Source of the DNA: Betaproteobacteria bacterium
Lineage (GTDB): Bacteria > Pseudomonadota > Gammaproteobacteria > Burkholderiales > Rhodocyclaceae
Length of the DNA stretch: 64,000 bases
NCBI GenBank assembly: GCA_016705475.1
Contig: JADIYD010000004.1
Location: forward strand, 15,879-79,878
Direction: 5' to 3'
Numbering within the stretch: the first letter of the stretch is position 1; each line of letters starts with the position of its first letter. Below, in pieces: positions 9,226-16,565 of the stretch. Position numbers and translations under genes: made by a program. Under the pieces are notes generated by a model. That model was not told the DNA's origin. It did no database searches and worked only from the letters and a program-made list of their open reading frames with translations.

Positions 9226-9640
9226 CTACGCCGTCTGATACTTGTGCAAGCGGTCAACGCTTGGGATCAGTATCCGCCTTCCTTCAACCTTGATCAGACC
9301 AAGCTCACTCAATTCGCGAAGGATGCGAGAAAAGTATTCTTGCGTCTGGTTGAGGCGGGAGGCAATTAGCCCTTTATTTACGTGAAGTTCGAGAACCGTA
9401 TTTTCGTCATCGAGCCGGCTTTCCGGCAATTCATGCATCAAGTATCCAATGATGCGCTGCTTCCCTGAATACAAGGAATAAGCTTCAACATTGAGCATGA
9501 GTTGATGCATGCGCATGGCCATCCCGGCCTGCACTTTTCATACATAGTCGCGATCACGATCCAGTTCGTCGAAGATCACAGACTTGGAGACGTGAAGCAA
9601 CAGGCAACTGCGCAGCGCTTGTGCAGAGACATCACTGCTA
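9226..9640 (-). pseudogene. 5'-truncated Crp/Fnr regulator with internal stop
   Basis: The C-terminal part from ATG 9534 (102 residues) is a clear Crp/Fnr HTH half: NVEAYSLYSGKQRIIGYLM and ASRLNQTQEYFSRILREL. Reading upstream in the same frame continues the homology (AQALRSCLLLHVSKSV, DELDRDRDYV), but a TGA interrupts it just before KVQAGMAMRMHQLM, and similarity ends near 9640, where the cytochrome gene's terminator begins. The whole remnant resembles the intact regulator at 15015-15716. The effector-binding N-terminus is gone. It is either a dead copy or expressed only as the C-terminal DNA-binding piece. Confidence 0.75.
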
Positions 9641-9641
9641 T

Positions 9642-9667
9642 AAAAAACGGAACTACGAAGAGTTCCG
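9642..9667 (-). terminator. Rho-independent terminator of the cytochrome c551 gene
   Basis: On the minus strand CGGAACT pairs with AGTTCCG across a 6-base loop and is followed by six T. It lies about 70 bases after the stop of the cytochrome gene. Confidence 0.85.
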
Positions 9668-9737
9668 CTTATTGGCTCTCGGCTTGTTTTAGTCCAACAA
9701 CACGAGAAGCTGCTTGCTCGTTGAAGACTGGCGTTTG

Positions 9738-10046
9738 TTACTTCTGGGAGAGAATCCAGGTAACGAGCTTCTTCGCTTCGTCAGGGGTAACGTTGTTCGG
9801 CGGCATCGGGATTTGACCCCAGACGCCCTTGCCACCGGCCTTGACCTTGGCGGCCAGTTTGTCGACCGCGCCGGCATCGCCCTTGTACATGGCGGCGACG
9901 TCCTTGTAGGCCGGGCCGACAAGTTTCTTGTCGATGGCATGGCAGGACATGCAGTTCTTGGCCTTGGCCAGTGCCTCGTCGGCCAGTACCTGGCCGGAGA
10001 TACCGAGACCGGCGGCAAACATCATTGCGATATGGACAGCTTTCAT
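9738..10046 (-). CDS. nirM: Cytochrome c551 (nitrite reductase electron donor)
   Basis: 102 residues with a Sec signal peptide (MKAVHIAMMFAAGLG...VLA), one haem c site CMSCH just after the mature N-terminus, and the later methionine ligand region IPMPPNNVTPDEAKKLVTWIL. This is the class I cytochrome c551 pattern. In denitrifiers it is a periplasmic electron carrier that feeds cytochrome cd1 nitrite reductase. The gene lies downstream of the Crp/Fnr-PilJ regulator and nirS on the same strand, with its own FNR/DNR box 64 bases before the start and its own terminator, so it can be transcribed alone. The symbol nirM is assigned from context and size. Confidence 0.85.
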   Translation of the reverse strand: MKAVHIAMMFAAGLGISGQVLADEALAKAKNCMSCHAIDKKLVGPAYKDVAAMYKGDAGAVDKLAAKVKAGGKGVWGQIPMPPNNVTPDEAKKLVTWILSQK

Positions 10047-10109
10047 TTGGATGATCCCTTCGTTGAAATAATGCGGGAGCGTAATGTCGCGGTTGGAAAA
10101 ATTGGCGCT

Positions 10110-10123
10110 TTGATGGGAATCAA
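10110..10123 (-). promoter_or_regulatory. FNR/DNR box upstream of nirM
   Basis: TTGATGGGAATCAA matches the TTGAT-N4-ATCAA consensus perfectly and lies 64 bases before the cytochrome start. It is expected to be bound by a Crp/Fnr-type activator. Confidence 0.85.
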
Positions 10124-10216
10124 AAGCCTGCCGAAGCCCGTCCGAATCTGACGTTGCTCAATGCGTCGAATTGATGAACATCAAGACTTCGTATCTTCGA
10201 GTCGTTGGCGACTCCG

Positions 10217-11740
10217 CTACTTGGTCAGCCGTTCGAACAACTTGACGGTGGTGTCGACGCTGCGCAGCAGGCGCTCGCCTTCGGCAATGACCAGGCGGGC
10301 GTGTTGGGTTCTGGCGGCATGGGAGAGATCCGGACAGAGCGTGTGGATGAATTTCTGCCATTGGCTGGCGACTACCCGAAGCTGGGCGGCGACTTCCGGC
10401 GGGATATTCGCCGTTTTTCCCAGGGCCTTCAGGTTGCTGTCGAACTCCAGGCAGGAAGGCGGCGTCAGCACGGCAATTTTTTCGTCCAGACTTGGCCACT
10501 CGCGAAACAGGAAGAACTTGCCGATACGCTGCGACAGCATGCGGTTGCGGCCGGCCATGTTGACGTAATGCGCCGCGGGGAGTTCGCCCAGATCAGCCGC
10601 ATGGCCAGTCAGCGCGTCGGTTGCTTGAAGCAACTTCTCGCTCAGTTCGAATACATCTTCAATTTTTTGTACGGATAACTGGTCGCCATGCATCAGGTAT
10701 TGATAGCGCGGCCACAAAGCCCTGATCAGCACGAGTTTCTCGGCGAACTCGGCGGCCAGTTCGGACTTTTCTAGACGGGCCAGGTTGCGTTCGAATTCCT
10801 TCTCCAGCTGGTTGAGCTTGACCAGTGCCTTGTGTGGGGAAATCGCCGAAACGATCATGCACCAGGCAATAGCCATACGCTGCGAAAGTACGCGCAGGCG
10901 GCCGCACATGTTGACCAGCGCGCCAGCCGACAGCGGGGTCTCGGCATCGAGCGCGTTGCCTTTACGTTTGCGGCAGAAACTCAGCCGCTGCCGGTTGTCG
11001 CCGCCTACCGTATCGAGCAGGGCAGCATTCTGGATATGAACTTTGCGGCCATCGACGACAAGAACGCCGTTGTCGCTCAGTTCGCGCAGGTTGCGGGAGA
11101 AAGACTCCGGCGTCATGCCAATGCGCGCCGCGATCACTTTCTTGCTGGCCTTGAGAACGACGGTGGTCTCACCCGCCAGATTGGCTTTTTCGCCCGCCGA
11201 TTCAAGCAGGTAGTCGAGCAAGCGCTGGGCGCCGGTCAGGCCATAATGATGACTGGTGACATCGAACTCAATCGCGCATTGACGGCGAGCCAGGGCGGCA
11301 ATGATGCGCATGCCCAATTCGAGGTGTTTCTCGGTGGCCTCGCGCAGTTTGCGAATATCGATGGCCACCAGCAGGGTCTGCGTGATGCAGCAACAAGTCG
11401 AGGCGTAATGTGTGGCGCCGAATAGTTCGCCCAGGCTTAGCAGTTGCTCGCTCTGCACAAGTTCGATGACCTTGGTGGCGCCGCCGGGAATGGTCGTGCT
11501 GCGCTTGACGCTGCCGTTGAACAGCAGGTGCGCTTCACGGATCGGATCGCTTGCTTCGTATAGTGTATGGTTGGCCGGCAGTTCGAGCAGGCTGCTCGCC
11601 TCGACCAGCTCGTTGAGCAGGGCAGGCGGCAGTCCGGCAAAGAACTTGCTGCCGGAGAGCAGTTCGCGCCGGGCTCGATACGGATCGTTAAAGCGGGCGT
11701 TCAATTGGAGAATATTTCCTGAAGTTGTTCCCGAACTCAT
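10217..11740 (-). CDS. Crp/Fnr regulator fused to two PilJ/NarX-like sensor repeats
   Basis: 507 residues from ATG 11740. Residues 1-240 form a Crp/Fnr protein: a cNMP-type beta roll followed by an HTH (near 199-225, RIGMTPESFSRNLRELSDNG). The extra C-terminal half carries two copies of a helical module with a shared motif: NMCGRLRVLSQRMA (from about 277) and NMAGRNRMLSQRIG (from about 394). This resembles the PilJ/NarX N-terminal four-helix module, whose basic motif binds nitrate or nitrite in NarX. No membrane segment is present, so any sensing would be cytosolic. The gene sits directly between nirS and nirM, suggesting a nitrite- or NO-responsive activator of both. An upstream ATG (11788) lies inside the nirS terminator, so the internal start is preferred. 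Confidence 0.82.
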   Translation of the reverse strand: MSSGTTSGNILQLNARFNDPYRARRELLSGSKFFAGLPPALLNELVEASSLLELPANHTLYEASDPIREAHLLFNGSVKRSTTIPGGATKVIELVQSEQLLSLGELFGATHYASTCCCITQTLLVAIDIRKLREATEKHLELGMRIIAALARRQCAIEFDVTSHHYGLTGAQRLLDYLLESAGEKANLAGETTVVLKASKKVIAARIGMTPESFSRNLRELSDNGVLVVDGRKVHIQNAALLDTVGGDNRQRLSFCRKRKGNALDAETPLSAGALVNMCGRLRVLSQRMAIAWCMIVSAISPHKALVKLNQLEKEFERNLARLEKSELAAEFAEKLVLIRALWPRYQYLMHGDQLSVQKIEDVFELSEKLLQATDALTGHAADLGELPAAHYVNMAGRNRMLSQRIGKFFLFREWPSLDEKIAVLTPPSCLEFDSNLKALGKTANIPPEVAAQLRVVASQWQKFIHTLCPDLSHAARTQHARLVIAEGERLLRSVDTTVKLFERLTK

Positions 11741-11753
11741 ACTAAGCAAAAAG

Positions 11754-11797
11754 AAAAGGGGGTGTAACTCCTCTCTCGGAGGAGCCATACCCCCTCT
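11754..11797 (-). terminator. Terminator between nirS and the regulator
   Basis: On the minus strand a long stem (GGGGGTATGGCTCCTC pairing with GAGGAGTTACACCCCC, with mismatches) is followed by TTTTCTTTTT. It begins a few bases after the nirS stop and ends about 14 bases before the regulator ATG, so it could also act as an attenuator. Confidence 0.8.
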
Positions 11798-11803
11798 TTA
11801 GTC

Positions 11804-13534
11804 TTAGTAGACGTCGTGCTGCGTGTTGAAGACGTTGAACTTGCCGGTTGGCGTGACCAGTCTCGGATCGCGGATGACAGCCTTCAGCTTGCGCGTCTTG
11901 TCATCGACCACCACGATTGCCGATTCCTGGTCCTTGCCGTTCCAGACAGAGAACCACACTTCGTCACCTGCCTTGTTGTATTCCGGCTGGACGATACGCT
12001 TCGGGCCATCCTTGATGCCTGACCATTCACCGATCGGAATCAGTTCATTACCCTTTTCGAGGTTGTTGATGTCCCATACCGCTACCGACTGGCTGACTTT
12101 CGGTTCCGGATTGAGCGTCGTATCGACCCACAGGTTCTTCGAGTTCGGATGCGTCTTCAGGAACAGCGAACCGCCGCCCAGGCCCTTCAGGCTACGCACG
12201 ACCTTCCAGGCATTGTCCGGATGCTTCTTCGGGTCGGTCCCGATCAGCGCGATCGTGTCGTCACCGAGGTGACCCGTCGCCCACACCGGGCCGAACTTGG
12301 GATCAATGAAGTTGGCGCCACGACCCGGGTGCGGTGTCTTGCCGACTTCGACCAGTTTCTCCAGCTTGCCTTCCTTGGTATCGATGACCGCAATCTTGTT
12401 GGAGGCGTTGGCCGCATCCATGAAGTAGCGATGCGTCGACTCAAAGCCGCCGTCATGCAGGAAAGGCGCCGCTTCGATCATCTTGATTTTCAGGTTGTTC
12501 AGGTCGCGATAGTCAACCGAATAGACCATCCCGGTTTCCTTCACATTAACGAAGAACTCCGGGTTGAAGTGCGAGGAAACGATGGCGGCAACGCGCGGCT
12601 CAGGATGGTAAGCCTGGGTACCGACAGTCATGCCGCGGGTGGCGACGATCTTGCGCGGCTTGAGCGTATCGCCGTCCATGATCACGAACTGTGGCGGCCA
12701 GTAGGTGCCGGCAATCGCGTACTTGTCCTCGTAACCCTTCGCCTTCGAGCTTTCGACCGAGCGGGCTTCCATGCCGACCTTGATTTCGGCCACCGTGTCC
12801 GGTTTTTCCATCCACAGGTCGATCAGGTTGATCTTGGCGTCGCGGCCAATCACGAACATGTAGCGGCCAGAAGCCGACATGCGCGAGATATGGACGGCGT
12901 AGCCAGTGTTCAGAATGCTGACGATCTTCTTGCTGTCGCCGTCGATCAGGGCGATTTCACCGGCATCGCGCAGGGTCACCGAGAACAGGTTCTCAAGATT
13001 GAGATTGTTCATCTTCTTTTTCGGACGCTGTTCAACGGGAACGATGACCTTCCACGACGCTTCCATTTCCTTCAGGCCGAATTCCGGCGGTGCTGGCGGC
13101 GTCTGCTGGATGTAGCGAGCCATCAGGTCGACTTCATCATCAGTCAGAATACCGGACGTGCCCCAATTCGGCATGCCACCGGCCGAGCCGTACTTGATGA
13201 AGACCTTCAGATATTCCAGCCCCTTTTCAATGGTGATATCCGGGGTCAGCGGTTTACCTGTTGCGCCCTTGCGCAGCACCCCGTGACAGCCGGCACAACG
13301 TTCGAAGAAGATGCGCTTGGCTTTATCAAACTCGGGTTCCGACATCTTGGGCGCTAGCGGATTGATGTCCTGATGCATCTTCACGTCAGCCAGTGGCGAA
13401 CCGCCTGCCGCCTGGTAGTCGCGCATCGCGCCGTCGCCGTGCGCGGCCGGTGTTTCGGCAAAGGCAAACTGGACAAGCGCCGCCAGAAGCGGCAATGCCA
13501 TCAAGCTACTGCGTTTGTATTTTGTTGAAATCAT
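11804..13534 (-). CDS. nirS: Cytochrome cd1 nitrite reductase
   Basis: 576 residues from ATG 13534, chosen because it has a GGGAG ribosome site and directly precedes a signal peptide (SSLMALPLLAALVQFAFA); the open frame upstream would add 57 implausible residues. The N-terminal c domain has the haem site CAGCH (80-84). The C-terminal 430 residues form the eight-bladed d1 propeller (IALIDGDSKKIVSIL, PHPGRGANFIDPKFGP, LWVDTTLNPEP). The enzyme reduces nitrite to NO in the periplasm during denitrification. The usual d1-haem biosynthesis genes (nirF, D, L, G, H, J, E) are not in this window, so they must lie elsewhere. Two FNR/DNR boxes precede the gene. Confidence 0.95.
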   Translation of the reverse strand: MISTKYKRSSLMALPLLAALVQFAFAETPAAHGDGAMRDYQAAGGSPLADVKMHQDINPLAPKMSEPEFDKAKRIFFERCAGCHGVLRKGATGKPLTPDITIEKGLEYLKVFIKYGSAGGMPNWGTSGILTDDEVDLMARYIQQTPPAPPEFGLKEMEASWKVIVPVEQRPKKKMNNLNLENLFSVTLRDAGEIALIDGDSKKIVSILNTGYAVHISRMSASGRYMFVIGRDAKINLIDLWMEKPDTVAEIKVGMEARSVESSKAKGYEDKYAIAGTYWPPQFVIMDGDTLKPRKIVATRGMTVGTQAYHPEPRVAAIVSSHFNPEFFVNVKETGMVYSVDYRDLNNLKIKMIEAAPFLHDGGFESTHRYFMDAANASNKIAVIDTKEGKLEKLVEVGKTPHPGRGANFIDPKFGPVWATGHLGDDTIALIGTDPKKHPDNAWKVVRSLKGLGGGSLFLKTHPNSKNLWVDTTLNPEPKVSQSVAVWDINNLEKGNELIPIGEWSGIKDGPKRIVQPEYNKAGDEVWFSVWNGKDQESAIVVVDDKTRKLKAVIRDPRLVTPTGKFNVFNTQHDVY

Positions 13535-13600
13535 GACTCCCTTTACCCTCTCAAAATTTGAATAAGGATCGGCACTGTCGCAAGCCTTGGCTTTGCTGCT

Positions 13601-13614
13601 TTGATCAAGATCAA
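13601..13614 (-). promoter_or_regulatory. FNR/DNR box proximal to nirS
   Basis: TTGATCAAGATCAA is a perfect TTGAT-N4-ATCAA palindrome 67 bases upstream of the nirS ATG. Confidence 0.85.
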
Positions 13615-13661
13615 GGGGTAATGAAGGCACCAATTGAGGCTGTCTTCGGAAGAATTTAGTC

Positions 13662-13675
13662 TTGATAACAATCAA
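13662..13675 (-). promoter_or_regulatory. Second FNR/DNR box upstream of nirS
   Basis: TTGATAACAATCAA, another perfect match, has its centre 61 bases further upstream than the first box, close to six helical turns. Two sites on one helix face would allow cooperative or repressive binding. Confidence 0.75.
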
Positions 13676-14052
13676 GCTGCGAAGTGAATAGATATTCAAC
13701 GCCATACCAGAGGCGAAAAAAACGATTCAAGGGAACTGGTGTTGGCCAACGGGCAGCCCAGTATTGAGATATCCAGAACGGCCGCTTCGTAGCATTCCAG
13801 CTCGCATAAATTGAGTATGGCTGAACGGCTGTTACCGAGTAGCCACCATGTCGGCAAAACGTCGGTTTGCGACAGTTTGCCTCTTCGAATTCATGGTCGG
13901 AAAGCGGTCAGTAAAAACCCAATTCCCGGAAGCGGCCAGTCGCTACTGAGTACTCACGACCCATTGCAGCCGGTTACAGTTCTCAGGCAGCACGGCTGCA
14001 ATCAAGCACAGACCAGTCATTCAAGCTTGGCTAGACGGCTACAATTAGTGCG
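13676..14052. other. Non-coding region between nirS and the beta-lactamase
   Basis: The divergent promoter region holds a spacer with GC-rich fragments such as AAGCGGTCAG and AAGCGGCCAGTCG. It also contains ACCAGTCATTCAA, which recurs at 20.53 kb. I see no gene, and no clear promoter for the beta-lactamase beyond position. Confidence 0.5.
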
Positions 14053-14850
14053 ATGAATCGACGTAGCCTAATTCTCTTTTCGCTATCAATTGTCCTTGCG
14101 TTTAGGACGCTTGCTGCGTCTGCTTCACAAGAGCGCGCAGACTGGTCCAGTTTCTTTACTACAGCCGAGGCGCACGGCACCATCGTTGTCGTATACAACC
14201 GCAATGGGAAGGAAGTGGCTTTCGTTTACGACTCGGAGCGCGCGGGGCGTCGCTACTCGCCGGCTTCAACCTTCAAAATTCCTCATAGCTTGTTTGCTCT
14301 TGACGCGGGAATTCTCCGTGATGAGTTCCAGGTAATTCCCTGGGATGGCATCAAGCGTTCGATAAAGGCGTGGAATGAGGACCAAAACCTACGCTCCGCG
14401 ATGCGTAATTCGACTGTCTGGGTCTACGAACGATTTGCTCGGCAGCTTGGCGATGCGCGTGAGACTGAGTACATGCGAAAGATTGCGTATGGCAACGCAG
14501 TTGCGGGAGGCGGCAAACCTTTCTGGGTCGAAGGCGACCTAGCAATTTCGGCAAATGAACAAATATCGTTCCTGCGTCATCTCTATCGTAATGAACTGCC
14601 ATTCCCGGTCGAGCATCAGCGGCTCATCAAGGACGTGATGGTGAATGAGGCAGGTCGTGATTGGATATTGCGGGCCAAGACCGGCTGGAGTGGAAAGGTT
14701 GGCTGGTGGGTAGGCTGGGTCGAGTGGCCAACCGGACCGGTATTTTTTGCGCTGAACATCGATACGCCCAACAGACTGAATGACCTCTCAAAGCGGCAAG
14801 AAATTACGCGCAACATACTTCGTTCTATCAGTGCTCTGCCACCGTATTAA
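14053..14850 (+). CDS. Class D (OXA-type) beta-lactamase
   Basis: 265 residues with a signal peptide (RRSLILFSLSIVLAF...ASA). All class D motifs are present: S72-T-F-K75 (active serine and the lysine that is carboxylated), S120-T-V, Y146-G-N, W158 (which protects the carbamate) and K209-T-G. Length is normal for the family. The enzyme is predicted to hydrolyse penicillins in the periplasm; which drugs, and whether it is expressed at useful levels, cannot be told. No integron, resistance cassette or insertion sequence flanks it, so it looks like a resident chromosomal oxacillinase, although the spacers on both sides are unrelated to the neighbouring genes. Confidence 0.9.
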   Translation: MNRRSLILFSLSIVLAFRTLAASASQERADWSSFFTTAEAHGTIVVVYNRNGKEVAFVYDSERAGRRYSPASTFKIPHSLFALDAGILRDEFQVIPWDGIKRSIKAWNEDQNLRSAMRNSTVWVYERFARQLGDARETEYMRKIAYGNAVAGGGKPFWVEGDLAISANEQISFLRHLYRNELPFPVEHQRLIKDVMVNEAGRDWILRAKTGWSGKVGWWVGWVEWPTGPVFFALNIDTPNRLNDLSKRQEITRNILRSISALPPY

Positions 14851-15014
14851 CTGTGAAGGACGATGTCGGTTGTTTGCTTAAGGCAGTCAGCCCACCGTAC
14901 ATAGCTCACCGGCAGTTCCTGGCCGGCTCCTAGCCGATACCAACTAGTTGCCGTAACGAAGAACAGCCCTCGACCCTGAACAGCCTTCAGTCGTTACTAG
15001 CGATGCTCTCACCG

Positions 15015-15716
15015 CTACGGGTTGTCTTGAGTTTTGAGGAGTTTGGACACGCTCGGAATCCGAATTTTCTTGCCATATACCTCGAGCAGCCCGCTATCCG
15101 ACAGGTCGTGTAAAACCCTGGAAAAGTGTTCCTGGGTGATGTTGAGGCGTGAGGCAATGACCCCTTTGCCTGCAGTGAGCTCAAACTCCAGTTTGTCTGT
15201 GTCTATTGCTGCCTGAGGCACATCAGTCATCAGATATCCGATAATTCGCTGCTTGGCCGACTGCAACGAGTAGGCTTCGACGTCCGTCATCAAGTCGTGT
15301 GTGCGTTTTGCCAACCCGGCTAGCATCTTCTTGGTAAAGCCGTAGTCGTGTTCCAACTCATTCAGTATGGCTTCCTTGGGGACATGAATCAGCATCGAAT
15401 CCTGCAGCGCTTGAGCAAAGACAATATAGGTCCGGTCCAAAAACATAATGGCTTCGCCAAAACTTTGACCCTGCTGAATTATTTCCACAATCTTCTCGTT
15501 GCCCTGAGATGATGTGAATGCTAGTTTGACCTGGCCGAAAACCAGAAGATGAAAGCCCGTACAAGCATCTCCGGCACGAAAGAGTACATCGCCTTTTTGC
15601 GCGTGGATAAGCTTGGAGCAACTGGCAATGTGTTCGATATCGCTGGCAGCCATGCCAGCAAATAGGGGCAAGTGAGCCAGATGGCTTTCGAGGCTGATTA
15701 ACTTGTGGTCGCGCAT
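15015..15716 (-). CDS. Crp/Fnr family transcriptional regulator
   Basis: 233 residues from ATG 15716. Residues 20-140 form a cNMP-type sensor barrel (KGDVLFRAGDACTGFHLL, GQSFGEAIMF). The C-terminal HTH reads GVIASRLNITQEHFSRVLHDLS. There is no N-terminal cysteine cluster for a 4Fe-4S centre, so it resembles the DNR/NNR type that senses NO with haem rather than FNR. An FNR/DNR box lies 39 bases before this start, suggesting auto- or cross-regulation; an upstream ATG at 15746 would put the box only 9 bases away and is less likely. It is closely similar to the pseudogene at 9226-9640. It probably controls nirS and nirM with the PilJ-fused regulator. Confidence 0.85.
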   Translation of the reverse strand: MRDHKLISLESHLAHLPLFAGMAASDIEHIASCSKLIHAQKGDVLFRAGDACTGFHLLVFGQVKLAFTSSQGNEKIVEIIQQGQSFGEAIMFLDRTYIVFAQALQDSMLIHVPKEAILNELEHDYGFTKKMLAGLAKRTHDLMTDVEAYSLQSAKQRIIGYLMTDVPQAAIDTDKLEFELTAGKGVIASRLNITQEHFSRVLHDLSDSGLLEVYGKKIRIPSVSKLLKTQDNP

Positions 15717-15754
15717 ATTCGTCCCGAGGCAAATGACAATGCGCAAATCATAGT

Positions 15755-15768
15755 TTGATTTGAATCAA
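15755..15768 (-). promoter_or_regulatory. FNR/DNR box upstream of the Crp/Fnr gene
   Basis: TTGATTTGAATCAA is a perfect match to TTGAT-N4-ATCAA. It lies 39 bases before the ATG at 15716. Confidence 0.85.
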
Positions 15769-15931
15769 AACTCGAGCTGGCGCACGATTTTCTGGTAACA
15801 CTTTGACGTGCACTCTTGAATTAGCTTGATGCGCTGGTGCCATGTCAACAAATCCAGGTAAGCGATAGGTCACCCTGGGTTGCACGCTACGTGAAGCATA
15901 TTAGGAAAGTATGAATTAGGCGTTTATACTA

Positions 15932-15951
15932 GTAAGTAATTTAATACTTAC
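15932..15951 (+). promoter_or_regulatory. Palindromic operator of the TetR-led exporter operon
   Basis: GTAAGTA-N6-TACTTAC is a perfect 20-base inverted repeat ending 8 bases before the TetR start. A TetR dimer bound here would block transcription or initiation of its own operon. Confidence 0.75.
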
Positions 15952-15959
15952 AAGCGCCC

Positions 15960-16565
15960 ATGTCTATCAACCCTCGTCAAACCACCGAGTCACGCCAGGC
16001 AGAAATCATCGCCACCATGGTTCGGCTCTCGGCCGAGCGCAGCCCTGCCGAAATAACGACTACGGACATTGCCAAAGCCATGGGGGTTACTCAAGGGGCG
16101 CTTTTTCGGCACTTCGCCACCAAGGAGGCCATCCGCCTGGCCGTGGTCGAATGGATAGATGAACATTTGATGTTCGAACTCCTTGCTGCCAAGGAGCGCT
16201 CCACTGATGCGCTGGCTGCTCTCAAGGCCATGTTCATGGCTCACGTCGGCTTTGCCAAAGCACACCCCGGAGCGCCTCGCCTCATTTTTGGCGAGCTTCA
16301 GCAACCTGCTTCATCCCCCGTCAAGCAGCGGGTTCAGCAAATCATGCAGCGCTATCGGCAAACCCTTTCCCAAACCCTGGCCGCGGCTATTGAGGCGAAG
16401 TTGATTCGCGCCGATGCCGATTGCGCAGCGGCCGCAGCCCTGTTCCTTGGTGCCATTCAGGGCTTGGTCATTCAATCCATGCTCAGCGGCCACACTGAGC
16501 AGATGGAGCAACAGGCGGTCGGCGTTCTGGACCTTTATCTTGCCGCCCTTGGGGTCAAGTCATGA
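15960..16565 (+). CDS. TetR family repressor of the adjacent ABC exporter
   Basis: 201 residues. The N-terminal HTH (DIAKAMGVTQGALFRHFATKEAI, near 35-60) is typical of TetR. The C-terminal ligand-binding part is helical (GFAKAHPGAPRLIFGELQ, AAALFLGAIQGLVIQSML). It begins an operon: its stop overlaps the start of the MFP gene by 4 bases, and the permease and ATPase follow. The perfect palindrome before the start is the likely binding site. It probably senses a small lipophilic compound and derepresses the pump; the ligand is unknown. Confidence 0.88.
   Translation: MSINPRQTTESRQAEIIATMVRLSAERSPAEITTTDIAKAMGVTQGALFRHFATKEAIRLAVVEWIDEHLMFELLAAKERSTDALAALKAMFMAHVGFAKAHPGAPRLIFGELQQPASSPVKQRVQQIMQRYRQTLSQTLAAAIEAKLIRADADCAAAAALFLGAIQGLVIQSMLSGHTEQMEQQAVGVLDLYLAALGVKS

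Noticed and set aside
12149..13357. 402-codon plus-strand frame inside nirS
   Set aside because: Fully overlaps the catalytic part of nirS on the other strand; arises from codon bias.
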